Below, piece by piece: positions 1 through 9,196 of a stretch of DNA of 64,000 bases (positions are counted from its first letter, which is position 1; each line of letters begins with the position of its first letter). Both the position numbers and the translations under genes were made by a program. Below the pieces are notes generated by a model. The model worked only from the letters and a program-made list of their open reading frames with translations, ran no database searches and had not been told where the DNA came from. This stretch comes from Bacteroidota bacterium (lineage in GTDB: Bacteria; Bacteroidota; Bacteroidia; Sphingobacteriales; Sphingobacteriaceae). The stretch lies in NCBI GenBank assembly GCA_018266915.1, contig JAFDZM010000024.1, forward strand, positions 90,158 through 154,157. Direction: 5' to 3'.

Positions 1-1891
1 GTGTAATATCTGCTACCAGTGCGCTGAATGAAACTTGTTCACTTAGTTCATTGGCTTTGCTGCTTACTTCCAGGATATGGTTTAAATCGATAATTGTGTT
101 GTCGAGCATAGTAATTGCCGTATGCAGCGCCAGTTTGATTTCTTCATATTCAGTGTCATCCAGGTCAAGAACATTTAGCAAATGCGAGAGACCGATGATA
201 TTTGCTACCGGTGCACGGAGATTATGCGAGACAATATAAGTGAACTGCTCCAGGTCTTTGTTACGCTGCACCAGATCGTTGGTGACGCGCACACGCTCCA
301 TATCTGATAGCTTTCTTTCGGTAATATCTTTAAAGGCTAATAGATAACCCATATTCTCCTGGTCTTCACCGGTAATGCCTGCCCAGCGTACATCGTACCA
401 TTTTTCCGAGCCATCAGCCAGTTCATAACTGGTTTCATAGCTTATCATTTCATTCTTTTTAGCTTTTTTGATCGCCTCCTGCATACGCGGAACCCTGTTT
501 TTCGGGAAATAACCAAAGGCATTGCTTCCAGGCTTCAATCTCTTGCCTGATTGTTCAAGGCAAAGCTCACTTGCCCGGTTATTAAAGGATACTACATGAT
601 GACCGGCATCGCAAAGCACATAAGCTATATCTGTATTTTCGAAAATGGTCCTCAAATTGGCGTCTGCGCGGTGACGCGATTGTTCATCAAATTTCCTTGA
701 AGTAATATCGACGTGCAGGATAACAGCGCCCTTCTGGGTTGTATCTGCCAATGGAGCCGCGATGAGCTGAAACCAAACTCTTTGCTGCTGTATGTTGCAG
801 GAATACTCCATGGTAAAAGTTCTGGCAGAACCGGTAATTACAGACATAACACCACGGGTGATTTCTTTCCCGGTAACGGGATCTACACCGGTTGCTTTTT
901 CTGAAATGGTCATGTAATTATAGCCTATCCCATACCGTGGTATGCCAAGGTTGTTGGCATTGGTTAACTTTCTCCAGGACTCGTTAACAGCTACAATCTT
1001 ACAATTTTCGTTTAGCAGCACCACATTTGCAGGAAGAGCATTGAGTATACCTGTTTGCCGCTCGTGCGCTTCTTTTAATTCTTCTATCTTTTGTTCTACT
1101 TCGAGCTGAGCGAGCTTTGAGCGGGTAATGTTTTGGCAAAATCCGATAATATACACGGGCACACCCCCGTTATCCAGCTCGAATTCCATTTGCGCATGCA
1201 GGTATTGAATATCGCCATCCCTGCCAATGATTCGAAAATCGATCTCTGCGGCCTGTCTTTTTTCAACAGCATTTTTAAAATTGCTTTGCACTTCCGGAAT
1301 ATCTTCGGGATGTATATTCCTGAAAAAATTATCGTTTGTTGGTTCTACTTCTCCCGGGACATAACCCAGCAAAAGATAGTACCCCTGCGACCATTCCAGT
1401 TTCCCCGTTTTAAGGTCGAGCCTCCAGGTGCCGAATCCGGCCAGCAATTCGGCCTTACTAAACAACGCCTCACTTGCTACCACCCTGTTAAGGTAAAGCT
1501 GTGTTTGGGCATCAGACCGGTATTTGTCTACTGCATTGGTAACTGCACTTGGCAAGCGTTGTAAGCGGTCTTTTAATACATAGTCGCTCGCGCCTTCCTT
1601 CATTACACTAACTGCAAACTCTTCCGAAACTGTAGATGTGATCAAAATGAAAGGAATGTTCCGGCCACTTTCCTTTAGCAGATTAAGCGCTTCGAGCGAA
1701 TTAAATGTAGGAAGTGAATGATCCGACAGAATAACATCCGGCTGAAACTCATCAAGAGCCTCCATATACTCCTGTCGTGTGTCAACCAGGCATTTTTCAA
1801 AAGCAATGCCTGCCTTCTTTAACGCACGGTCCACCAGTTCTGCATCGCTCGCGATATCCTCCAGGTGAAGTATTTTTAAACTATGATCCAT
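1..1891 (-). CDS. Hybrid sensor histidine kinase (receiver-PAS-PAS-PAS-HisKA), 3' part missing
   Basis: My reading of the minus strand from the ATG at 1891 is open to the window edge, so at least 630 residues are present and the C-terminus is lost. It begins with a receiver domain (motifs ILHLEDIASDAEL and VILSDHSLPT, with a KDRL lysine region). Two or three PAS domains follow; DITRSK-, DITSRK- and DITERK-like ends mark PAS/PAC boundaries. A HisKA domain near residue 550 carries the SHNLRAP phosphoacceptor box. The ATPase domain would lie beyond position 1. There is no signal peptide or membrane segment, so the protein is cytosolic. It starts 4 nt after the stop of the Rcp1-type receiver gene and is probably the last gene of a three-gene signalling operon with the kinase at 2302-4134. 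The ligand is unknown. Confidence 0.85.
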   Translation of the reverse strand, partial: MDHSLKILHLEDIASDAELVDRALKKAGIAFEKCLVDTRQEYMEALDEFQPDVILSDHSLPTFNSLEALNLLKESGRNIPFILITSTVSEEFAVSVMKEGASDYVLKDRLQRLPSAVTNAVDKYRSDAQTQLYLNRVVASEALFSKAELLAGFGTWRLDLKTGKLEWSQGYYLLLGYVPGEVEPTNDNFFRNIHPEDIPEVQSNFKNAVEKRQAAEIDFRIIGRDGDIQYLHAQMEFELDNGGVPVYIIGFCQNITRSKLAQLEVEQKIEELKEAHERQTGILNALPANVVLLNENCKIVAVNESWRKLTNANNLGIPRYGIGYNYMTISEKATGVDPVTGKEITRGVMSVITGSARTFTMEYSCNIQQQRVWFQLIAAPLADTTQKGAVILHVDITSRKFDEQSRHRADANLRTIFENTDIAYVLCDAGHHVVSFNNRASELCLEQSGKRLKPGSNAFGYFPKNRVPRMQEAIKKAKKNEMISYETSYELADGSEKWYDVRWAGITGEDQENMGYLLAFKDITERKLSDMERVRVTNDLVQRNKDLEQFTYIVSHNLRAPVANIIGLSHLLNVLDLDDTEYEEIKLALHTAITMLDNTIIDLNHILEVSSKANELSEQVSFSALVADIT

Positions 1892-1895
1892 ATTA

Positions 1896-2336
1896 TTAAT
1901 CGATACCCTGATTTGTAATAAGCCAGTAAAAACCCAGCTCTGAAACAGCTTTAGCAAACCCCTCAAAATCGACAGGTTTGACCACATAGCTGTTCACACC
2001 AAGATCGTAACTGGTAATAATATCCTGCTCTTCTTTGGACGAGGTCATAATAACTACCGGAATTGTGCGTGTTGCATCATTCGCTTTAAGCTGGCGCAGA
2101 ACTTCAATTCCGTCTACCTTTGGCATTTTGATATCCAGTAAAATAACCTTAGGCCTGTTCCCGATATTTCTGTCTGCATACATTCCTCTCGCAAAAAGAA
2201 AGTCAAGGGCTTCGGCCCCATCACTCAAATGGATCAAACGGTTGGCAAGATTGGATTTTTTTAATGCCCGGATGGTCAGCTCTGCATCGTGCGGATTATC
2301 TTCAACTAATAAGATCTCCACTTTGTTGTCGTTCAT
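1896..2336 (-). CDS. Single-domain response regulator, Rcp1/CheY-like
   Basis: A 146-residue stand-alone receiver domain. The acidic pair is in [12 protein letters not shown], the phosphoacceptor is Asp68 in [13 protein letters not shown], the conserved Thr/Ser is in VVIMTSS and the Lys is in YVVKPVDF. The insert between beta2 and alpha2 ([10 protein letters not shown]) is typical of Rcp1, the partner of phytochrome-type kinases. I chose the ATG at 2336 because the domain begins there; an upstream in-frame ATG at 2411 would add 25 residues with no homology. With this start the gene overlaps the end of the upstream kinase gene by 35 nt, so the two are translationally coupled. It has no output domain and probably passes phosphate to or from the neighbouring kinases. 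Confidence 0.88.
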   Translation of the reverse strand: MNDNKVEILLVEDNPHDAELTIRALKKSNLANRLIHLSDGAEALDFLFARGMYADRNIGNRPKVILLDIKMPKVDGIEVLRQLKANDATRTIPVVIMTSSKEEQDIITSYDLGVNSYVVKPVDFEGFAKAVSELGFYWLITNQGID

Positions 2337-4134
2337 AGATATGTTTTTTAGGTAAATGAAAATAGAAAGTTGCGCCTTGTCCTTCCTGGCCCTCAGCACG
2401 GATTGTTCCATGATGTTTGTCGATGATCCGTTTCACAAGGGCCAGCCCCACACCAGTTCCCTCAAATTCTTCCTGCGAGTGCAGGCGCTGAAAAACTCCA
2501 AATAGCTTATCAGCATAGGCCATATCAAAGCCGGCTCCATTATCTCTTACGAAGTAACTAGTGTAAGTGTCATTTTCTTCGCCCCCGATTTCAATTACAG
2601 GATGCTCCTTTTTTGACGAGTACTTGATAGCATTGCTTATAAGATTCATCAATACTTGCCTGATCATGCCTGCATCAGCTTTAGCAGGAGGAAGACCAAT
2701 TATTTGGATATTATAATCTTTGTCATTCTCATTTTGCAACAACTCGTTTATCACCGTGTGGGCCAGCTCCTGCATATCAACCTGCGTTAATACCAGGTCT
2801 TTCTTACCTAACTTGGAAAAAGCTAACAGATCGTCAATAAGTCGCCCCATCCGCGTTGCATTTGTGACGATGTTGTTAATGATCCGGTTCCCTTCCGCAT
2901 CGAATTGAGGGCCATAATCTTCCTGTAGCATAACGGCATACCCGTTAATGGCACGAAGCGGGGTCCGCAGGTCATGAGATACGGAGTAGGAAAAGGCATC
3001 AAGCTCCTTATTAGCACGTTCCAATTGCCCGGTGCGTTCCTGTACTTTTTGTTCCAGGTCATGCCACATCGTATAGATTTGACTCGTCATCCGGTTGAAA
3101 GCTGTTGCTAATTGCCCCAATTCATCATTTCCCGGAATATCGATGGTTAATTGTTCACCCTCGGGCATGGTCCGGGCGGCTTCCGTCAACTGGTTTAATG
3201 GTTTAGTAATATCACGGCTCACTATACGGGCAGCTATTATACCTATTACCATCAACACTACGCCAAACAGCAGTATCCAGGGAATAAGGCTTTGTGTACC
3301 CTCAAGGATGTTTTTTTCGGGAAACGCGATAACTGCCAGCCATGGCGTATGGAAAACTTGCTGTGCCTTGGCGTACAACTTACCGTCATTTTTGTCGATA
3401 TACTCAATAAGTTCGTTCTTCTGACCTGTGCCAAAAGGAGGGCCTGGTACGGGTTTAATCATATCTGTCCAGATACTGGCATCTGCATTACCCAAATAAA
3501 GGTGCGCGCCGCTTCCCATCAATTGCGACAGTTGGGCAACCGCTTGTGGCGTAGCATGGAGTAATTGCCAGCTAACCAGGTAGCCCGAAAGTTTGCCATT
3601 TGCGGAAACGCCTGCTATTATCGGATAATATAATGTCCCATTGCTATTATAAAACTTACCAATCTGACAAGAATCGGGCATTACAGGTGTGGATAATAAT
3701 ACCTCGCTTAGCGGAACAGGAACATGAACAGTAGATTTAGTTGAGCGAAGCACCGTCTGTTTATTGGTATCCAGCAGCTCAACAGATACCCATGTACTAT
3801 CGCGGTGTAACTTGTCCATCTGGCTGAGCGCATCAGCACGATATTGGTCATTATGAGCAGTATAGAGATATCCTGTTATACTTTTCTGAGCAGCTGTGGC
3901 ACGGGTTGTTCTGCGCACAGCCTGTGCCTGTTGCGCCAACATAGTACCAATCTGGTTAGACAGCAGACTAATACGCACTTTCCCTATTGCAAGAGCTGCT
4001 TTTCTCAGGCTATAATAATTTAACAAACCATATATACTGATGGTAAAAAGCAGCAAACCGCAAATAAGAAGCGGCAGGCGTTGCCGGATAGACAGTTTGC
4101 TAAGCAAAAGCCGGGTTTTCAGATTATGTACCAT
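2302..4134 (-). CDS. Membrane sensor histidine kinase (Cache-like sensor, HAMP, phytochrome-type HisKA)
   Basis: 610 residues. Membrane segment 1 lies at about 19-41, a periplasmic sensor of about 240 residues follows (looks like a Cache fold), and membrane segment 2 is at about 283-305. A HAMP linker comes next ([11 protein letters not shown]), then HisKA with His387 in [14 protein letters not shown], then a HATPase domain with N ([13 protein letters not shown]), G1 (DNGAGFD) and G2 (GTGVGLAL) boxes. The HisKA sequence is of the kind that works with Rcp1-type receivers, and such a receiver overlaps its 3' end. What the Cache-like domain binds cannot be read from the sequence. A roughly 690-nt gene-free stretch separates the start from the divergent exporter operon. 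Confidence 0.9.
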   Translation of the reverse strand: MVHNLKTRLLLSKLSIRQRLPLLICGLLLFTISIYGLLNYYSLRKAALAIGKVRISLLSNQIGTMLAQQAQAVRRTTRATAAQKSITGYLYTAHNDQYRADALSQMDKLHRDSTWVSVELLDTNKQTVLRSTKSTVHVPVPLSEVLLSTPVMPDSCQIGKFYNSNGTLYYPIIAGVSANGKLSGYLVSWQLLHATPQAVAQLSQLMGSGAHLYLGNADASIWTDMIKPVPGPPFGTGQKNELIEYIDKNDGKLYAKAQQVFHTPWLAVIAFPEKNILEGTQSLIPWILLFGVVLMVIGIIAARIVSRDITKPLNQLTEAARTMPEGEQLTIDIPGNDELGQLATAFNRMTSQIYTMWHDLEQKVQERTGQLERANKELDAFSYSVSHDLRTPLRAINGYAVMLQEDYGPQFDAEGNRIINNIVTNATRMGRLIDDLLAFSKLGKKDLVLTQVDMQELAHTVINELLQNENDKDYNIQIIGLPPAKADAGMIRQVLMNLISNAIKYSSKKEHPVIEIGGEENDTYTSYFVRDNGAGFDMAYADKLFGVFQRLHSQEEFEGTGVGLALVKRIIDKHHGTIRAEGQEGQGATFYFHLPKKHIYERQQSGDLIS

Positions 4135-4825
4135 ATTGTCTGGTCAGGGTAGGGGAGCCCGGATATGTTTGATAATGTTTACAGGTAGGGCACATTTATG
4201 GCAGTGCCTTTGCCATTTGCAGGTCAAGTAATCAGGGGATTGCAACAAATTTAATATTTGTTGCCTTTTAATTAAACCGTGTTTTCACCCAATTTTACAT
4301 TTGGGGGGAGAGAATAGCGTTTTATACAGGTGATGCGGTTTTTGCCCTTATTTGCTATCAAGCTATGGTATAAAGAACTTATTTGTTAAGTAATAGGAAA
4401 TTAATTTATTTTTTTATACGAAATAAATAAGCTTAGGTTTAAATAAATTTTGTTTGTTGAAGATATTGGGTGCGTTAGTAATGTAAAAAAGTTGTAGCAA
4501 AATTTGGGATAGCCAGCAGATACATGCTGAACCATTAAATGAAACCTGCAATTTCGCATAGCCTCCATCTGATGTGTAACCTGTAAATCTGGCATTTTCG
4601 ATCATAAAATGATGTTCGGATTTAAAAGAGACGATGACAGTCGTCATACCCTTTAATGATGCATGTCATAATTTATTTGTTGCAAATAGCCGACTTTTGA
4701 TTAGAACAGCGGTGAGGAATTAATGTGCTGTTTAAGTTTATTGTATAGCGGCTAGTCAAGGCCTTAATTGAAAGCGCTACGATCAAAATATTTATATAAA
4801 TTTATATCGGTACACCTCAATCGCA
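4135..4825. other. Divergent intergenic region with one regulon palindrome
   Basis: About 690 nt between the divergent kinase and exporter genes. It is A/T-rich, and the short open frames here have no recognisable protein character. The only clear signal is the palindrome at 4635-4646. A long untranslated leader or a small RNA is possible but nothing in the sequence shows it. Confidence 0.5.
4635..4646. promoter_or_regulatory. FNR/CRP-type palindrome upstream of exporter operon
   Basis: TGACAGTCGTCA, flanked by A and T to give a perfect 14-bp dyad with a central N4. It has the same form as the sites before the cbb3 and HemN-region genes. It lies about 185 nt before the adaptor ATG at 4826, farther than the usual 78 nt or so in this locus, so its link to that operon is less certain. 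Confidence 0.5.
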
Positions 4826-5932
4826 ATGAGAATAAGCAGAAACATTTCTTACCTGATATTATCCCTATTTATAACAAGTTGTAGTAAAGTCCATACTATT
4901 CACCCAATCCGGAAGGATATAGTGGAGACGGTATATGCATCGGGAAAAGTTATGGCCGATAGCGAATACACGGTATATGCTTTAAGTCCCGGTACCATTG
5001 TGAAGAAGCTGGTTAAAGAGGGCGATGCTGTAAAAAAAGGTCAGCTATTGTATGTAATTAATAATACAGCCCCGGCAGCCAGGTTAGACGCTGCAAATAT
5101 TACTTATGAAAAAGCGCAGGAAAACGTATCATCCCGATCGAGGGTATTGGGCGACCTGAAATTAGCTATGCAAAATGCTAACATAAAATTCAGTAATGAT
5201 TCCCTGCAATACTTCAGGCTTAAAAGTTTATGGAGCCAAAATGTAGGTACTAAAAGTGCCCTGGATAATGCCGAGACCCAATATCATATGTCGCTTAATG
5301 AGAAAAAATCAGCGCAGGAAAAATATTATTCAACTGTTAATGATCTGAATGTTTCTTTAAAAAATGCACAAAGCGGTGTAGCCAGCGCCCGTAATGATCT
5401 GAGCAATTACCTGATACGTTCGGAAAGCAACGGCACTGTTTACCAGATGATGAAGGAAAAAGGCGAAGCCGTAAGAGCTAATGAGGCTGTAGTCTTAATC
5501 GGGAAATCTACTGATCGTTTAATCAGGTTATCTGTTGATCAGCAGGATATTAATTTGGTGCAACCGGGGCAACAGGTGTTATTAAAAACAGATGCCACGG
5601 GCGATAAAATTTACAATGCCAAAGTGGTAAGGATTTACCCGACAATGAACGAGGCGGACCAGACCTTCAGGGTGGATGCAATTTTTACCGGGCAGGATAC
5701 ACAGCCTTATATACACACCTCTATTGAAGCGAATATCGTTATTCAAAAAAAGAAGCAGGCTTTGGTTATTCCTATTAAATCTGTTCTGAACGGCGATAGT
5801 GTAAAAGTAAAAGAAGGCAATAGGATAAAAACAACGCCCGTAAAGATTGGCATCCATACACTGGACGAGGCTGAAATATTGAGCGGCCTTGGCGAGCATT
5901 CTGAAGTGGTTGAATCTTCATCGGATAAATAA
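4826..5932 (+). CDS. Periplasmic adaptor lipoprotein of an ABC exporter (MacA/HlyD family)
   Basis: 368 residues. A lipoprotein signal at the N-terminus ends at Cys19 (LFITSC), so the protein is anchored in a membrane facing the periplasm. The order is: lipoyl-like half with GTIVKKLVKEGDAVKKGQ, a coiled-coil hairpin at about 80-190, the second lipoyl half (SNGTVYQMMKEKGEAV), then beta-barrel and membrane-proximal regions with VVRIYPTMNEADQTF. This is the architecture of MacA-type adaptors, which couple an inner-membrane pump to an outer-membrane channel. The permease starts 1 nt after its stop codon and the ATPase follows, so the three form one operon. No TolC-like outer-membrane gene is next to it. 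The substrate is unknown. Confidence 0.88.
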   Translation: MRISRNISYLILSLFITSCSKVHTIHPIRKDIVETVYASGKVMADSEYTVYALSPGTIVKKLVKEGDAVKKGQLLYVINNTAPAARLDAANITYEKAQENVSSRSRVLGDLKLAMQNANIKFSNDSLQYFRLKSLWSQNVGTKSALDNAETQYHMSLNEKKSAQEKYYSTVNDLNVSLKNAQSGVASARNDLSNYLIRSESNGTVYQMMKEKGEAVRANEAVVLIGKSTDRLIRLSVDQQDINLVQPGQQVLLKTDATGDKIYNAKVVRIYPTMNEADQTFRVDAIFTGQDTQPYIHTSIEANIVIQKKKQALVIPIKSVLNGDSVKVKEGNRIKTTPVKIGIHTLDEAEILSGLGEHSEVVESSSDK

Positions 5933-5933
5933 T

Positions 5934-7187
5934 ATGATGGTAGATACGCTCATAGCAAAACGGCACCTGATGGCCAATAAGAAGCAAACACTTGTAGCCA
6001 TGCTGGGCGTTACTTTCGGTATAGCCATGTTTATCCTGATGATCAGCTTCATGATAGGGGTTAACCAGTTTATGGAAGACACCATGCTATCTTCCACTCC
6101 CGATATACATATCTACAATGATATAAAAACTGACTATACGGTTTCGATAGCAGGGGATTATTTCAAAGACAAAAACCTGCTGGTGTCAGTTCGTCACCCT
6201 AAACCCAAGCAAGTCAACCTGAATATTAAAAATGCAAGCGGAATTATTAATGACCTTCAACATGACCCGGAAATAACGCGGGTGTCGCCTTTCCTTAGCA
6301 CCCAGGTGTTTTACAACTATGGCCCGGTGCAAATCAATGGCTATATCAATGGCGTAAATATTATTGATGAATCCAAAATTTTCGATCTGAGAAGTAAAAT
6401 GATTGTGGGGCAGCCAGAAGACTTGCTAAATGCTGATAAAGGCATCATAATGGGCAGGGGCCTTGCTAGTAAGCTAAATCTTAGCGCGGGTGATATGGTA
6501 ACTTTAACCACACCTGCCGGTACCTCTATGAGTTTTAGGGTAGTGGGAATATTTGCTATTGGCATAGGCACCATCGACGACACCCGGAGCTATATTAACC
6601 TGGCGAACGTTCAGCAGCTAATGGGGAAAGACAGAAGCTATATAACGGACATCAATATTAAATTGACCAACAATAAACTTGCGCCCTCTAAAGCAGGTGA
6701 ACTGTATAAAAAATACAATTACAAATCAGACGACTGGCAGACGGCAAACTCCTCGGTCATGGCATCCAACATTGTACGCGATGTGCTAACATACGTAGTC
6801 AGCATTACTTTACTTACTGTTGCAGGTTTCGGGATATATAATATTATGAACATGACCATCCAAAATAAAATGAAGGATATTGCCATATTAAAGGCACAAG
6901 GATTTTCGGGGCACGATATAGTCAGGATATTTTTGAGCCAGTCGTTGTTTATCGGCTTTTTTGGCGCTCTGATGGGCGAGGTGCTGGGCTTTTTACTTTC
7001 CTATGCTTTATCGCGTGTACCTTTTCCTCATAACGATTTTATTTCTTTAAAGTACTTCCCGGTGATATTCAATCCGGCACATTATTTTTTTGGCCTTGTA
7101 TTTGGGGTTATCACCCCTTTCATTGCCGGGCTTATGCCATCTATTAAAGCATCCAGGATAGACCCTGTAGTTATATTGAGGGGATAA
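5934..7187 (+). CDS. ABC exporter permease, MacB/FtsX family
   Basis: About 418 residues starting at the paired ATGs at 5934/5937; an earlier in-frame ATG would overlap the adaptor gene and adds no domain. One membrane helix lies near residues 20-42, a large periplasmic MacB-type core domain follows, and three C-terminal helices sit at about 285-310, 335-365 and 380-405. The protein ends in the IKASRIDPVVILRG tail typical of FtsX/MacB permeases. Unlike canonical MacB, the ATPase is a separate gene just downstream. The pump probably moves a lipid, peptide or drug outward, or provides mechanotransmission, driven by the ATPase at 7191. Confidence 0.88.
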   Translation: MMVDTLIAKRHLMANKKQTLVAMLGVTFGIAMFILMISFMIGVNQFMEDTMLSSTPDIHIYNDIKTDYTVSIAGDYFKDKNLLVSVRHPKPKQVNLNIKNASGIINDLQHDPEITRVSPFLSTQVFYNYGPVQINGYINGVNIIDESKIFDLRSKMIVGQPEDLLNADKGIIMGRGLASKLNLSAGDMVTLTTPAGTSMSFRVVGIFAIGIGTIDDTRSYINLANVQQLMGKDRSYITDINIKLTNNKLAPSKAGELYKKYNYKSDDWQTANSSVMASNIVRDVLTYVVSITLLTVAGFGIYNIMNMTIQNKMKDIAILKAQGFSGHDIVRIFLSQSLFIGFFGALMGEVLGFLLSYALSRVPFPHNDFISLKYFPVIFNPAHYFFGLVFGVITPFIAGLMPSIKASRIDPVVILRG

Positions 7188-7190
7188 AAA

Positions 7191-7865
7191 ATGAGTGCAG
7201 CGCTGAGAGTTGAAAATCTGAATAAATCCTTCCACGAGCCGGAGGATTTTCAAGTTCTGTTCGACATTTCGTTTACTGTAAATAAAGGCGAGTTTGTTCC
7301 GGTTATAGGTAAATCTGGCTGCGGTAAATCCACATTGCTTTATCTGTTAAGCACCCTCGATACGGATTACCAGGGAAAGATATTTATTAATGATCAATTA
7401 TTGACCGGCGAAAGTCAGAATAATCTTGCCCGCTTTCGTAATGAAAACATCGGCTTTGTTTTTCAATTCCATTTTTTGCTGCCTGAGTTTACAGTATTAG
7501 AAAATGTAATGTTGCCCGCATTAAAACTTGGCAAACTCAGCCGCAAAGAAATTGAAGAACAGGCAATTGATAAATTACGTCAACTACAAATGGATACCTT
7601 TGCCCATAAGTTATCCTCCCGGCTTTCCGGCGGGCAGCAGCAAAGGGTTGCCATTGCCCGCGCATTGATCAATAATCCTACTATTATAATGGCTGATGAA
7701 CCTACAGGAAACCTGGACAGTGTTAACACTGGTCTGGTATTCGATATATTCAGAGAGCTATCGCATCAAAAAGGCATTACGATACTTACCGTAACCCATG
7801 ATCTTGATTTCGCAAAAAATGCAGACAGGGTGATAGAAATGGTGGATGGCAGGATTAAGATTTAG
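7191..7865 (+). CDS. ABC transporter ATPase, LolD/MacB type
   Basis: 224 residues, a single nucleotide-binding domain. Walker A is GKSGCGKSTLL, the Q-loop is in FVFQFHFLLPEF, the ABC signature is LSGGQQQRVAIARAL, Walker B is IIMADEPTGNLDS and the switch His is in TVTHDLDFA. The extended LPEFTVLENV segment and GNLDS are typical of the LolD/FtsE/MacB group. It starts 3 nt after the permease stop and completes the exporter operon. A dyad directly downstream (about 7899-7920) could serve as its terminator as well as a regulatory site. Confidence 0.92.
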   Translation: MSAALRVENLNKSFHEPEDFQVLFDISFTVNKGEFVPVIGKSGCGKSTLLYLLSTLDTDYQGKIFINDQLLTGESQNNLARFRNENIGFVFQFHFLLPEFTVLENVMLPALKLGKLSRKEIEEQAIDKLRQLQMDTFAHKLSSRLSGGQQQRVAIARALINNPTIIMADEPTGNLDSVNTGLVFDIFRELSHQKGITILTVTHDLDFAKNADRVIEMVDGRIKI

Positions 7866-7903
7866 CAAGTCCCTTCGTTTTCAAAGTTATCTTTAATAAA
7901 AAG

Positions 7904-7915
7904 TGACTTTTATCA
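7904..7915. promoter_or_regulatory. FNR/CRP-type palindrome, upstream site of the fixL-like gene
   Basis: TGACTTTTATCA inside a longer dyad (AAAAGTGA, 6-nt spacer, TCACTTTT; 7899-7920). Its centre is 78.5 nt before the ATG at 7988, the same distance as for the ccoI, ldh and 26652 genes. That fits an activator site near -41.5. The A- and T-rich arms also look like a terminator of the exporter operon, so the role may be double. Confidence 0.65.
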
Positions 7916-7968
7916 CTTTTTTTATTAACACTAAGCATTTTCTTAATTTACACCATATTTGATATTTG

Positions 7969-7980
7969 TGACTAATATCA
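7969..7980. promoter_or_regulatory. FNR/CRP-type palindrome just before the fixL-like start codon
   Basis: TGACTAATATCA ends 7 nt before the ATG at 7988. A protein bound here would sit over the translation start region, downstream of any promoter served by the site at 7904. This suggests negative feedback on the sensor-regulator operon; that role is inferred. Confidence 0.6.
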
Positions 7981-7987
7981 CTTTTAT

Positions 7988-9196
7988 ATGGAAAATGCCG
8001 CGTTACTAAAAGCAATTATTGAAACTGCCATCGATGGGATACTTACAATCGATGAACGCGGTAGGATAGAAACGATAAATCCTGCAGCATGTGAACTTTT
8101 CCAGTACACACCTGCTGAGGTAATCGGCAAAAATGTCAATGTACTTATGCCGTCACCTTATCATGAAAACCATGACGGATACATTGCCCGCTACCAGCGC
8201 ACACACGATCCGCATATTATTGGTATTGGCCGCGAGGTGCAGGGGTTAAAAAAAGACGGAACAGTATTCCCTTTCCGTTTGGCGGTAAGTGAAGTGCAAT
8301 ATCTTGAACGAAAGGTTTACACAGGTTTTATTCACGATCTGTCGCGCGAAAAGGATGCGGAAGAAAAATTAAGGGACTACGCCGCCAAACTGGAAGAGTT
8401 GGTCGAAGAGCGGACGCTTTCGCTTCAGGAAACGGTAAAAGCATTACAGCAGGCAAAAGAGGAAGTGAGTGTTTCGCTTGAAAAGGAAAAAGAGCTGAGC
8501 CAGCTGAAAAGCCGCTTTGTATCGATGGCCTCACATGAATTCAGGACACCATTGAGTGCAATACAACTTTCAGCTGTTCTTATCGAAAAATATTCAGCAC
8601 AACAGGATAATCCTAATATTGCGAAGCATATTGCTAAAATAAAAGCGGCGGTTACCAATCTCACATCGATATTGAATGATTTTCTGTCGTTAGAAAAGCT
8701 GGAAGCCGGCAAGGTTGAGCCTGTTTACTCGCAATTTGATATTGTAAAATTTGGCGAGGAAATAACAGAAGAGATGCAACTGGTGGCTAAGCAAAATCAA
8801 ATGATCGTATATCAGCATACCGGCGCTGATAGTAATGCACGCCTCGACCAGGCCTTGCTGAAAAATTGCATACTTAACCTTATAGGCAATGCCATTAAAT
8901 ATTCTGGTGAAAACACTTTTATAGAATTCAATACCGAGATCAGTAAAAAGCAACTGACCATAAGCATAACAGACAATGGTATAGGCATACCTGAAAACGA
9001 CCAGAAACATTTGTTCGAGGCATTTTTCAGGGCACATAATACAGGAAACATTCCCGGCACAGGCCTGGGGCTAAATATTGTAACGCGTTATACCAAGCTG
9101 ATGAAAGGTAAAATCAGCTTTAAAAGCGAGGTAAATAAAGGCACTTCATTCACACTTTCGTTCCCAAATCATCATGAAAACAATCCTGATCATTGA
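7988..9196 (+). CDS. fixL: FixL-like oxygen-sensing histidine kinase (haem PAS)
   Basis: 402 residues, soluble. The PAS domain at about 5-125 matches the FixL haem pocket. His62 (NHDGYIARY) aligns with the haem-ligand His200 of Bradyrhizobium FixL. Arg68, His76 and Arg82 (DPHIIGIGR) align with its Arg206, His214 and Arg220, at identical spacing. A coiled coil (about 125-175) leads to HisKA with His183 (SMASHEFRTPLSAI) and a HATPase domain with NLIGNAIKYSG, DNGIGIP and GTGLGLNI. In FixL, O2 bound to the haem switches the kinase off. The gene overlaps the receiver-CRP gene by 23 nt, which identifies the partner. Two palindromes of the local regulon lie upstream, so the operon is probably autoregulated. 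The symbol is by domain similarity. Confidence 0.88.
   Translation: MENAALLKAIIETAIDGILTIDERGRIETINPAACELFQYTPAEVIGKNVNVLMPSPYHENHDGYIARYQRTHDPHIIGIGREVQGLKKDGTVFPFRLAVSEVQYLERKVYTGFIHDLSREKDAEEKLRDYAAKLEELVEERTLSLQETVKALQQAKEEVSVSLEKEKELSQLKSRFVSMASHEFRTPLSAIQLSAVLIEKYSAQQDNPNIAKHIAKIKAAVTNLTSILNDFLSLEKLEAGKVEPVYSQFDIVKFGEEITEEMQLVAKQNQMIVYQHTGADSNARLDQALLKNCILNLIGNAIKYSGENTFIEFNTEISKKQLTISITDNGIGIPENDQKHLFEAFFRAHNTGNIPGTGLGLNIVTRYTKLMKGKISFKSEVNKGTSFTLSFPNHHENNPDH

Noticed and set aside
1133..1564. 143-codon plus-strand frame inside the first kinase
   Set aside because: The minus strand there encodes continuous PAS-domain sequence; the plus frame is a shadow.
4401..4647. Two overlapping minus-strand frames of 64 and 77 codons
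   Set aside because: A/T-rich, no conserved features, no regulatory context of their own, and they cover the palindrome at 4635.
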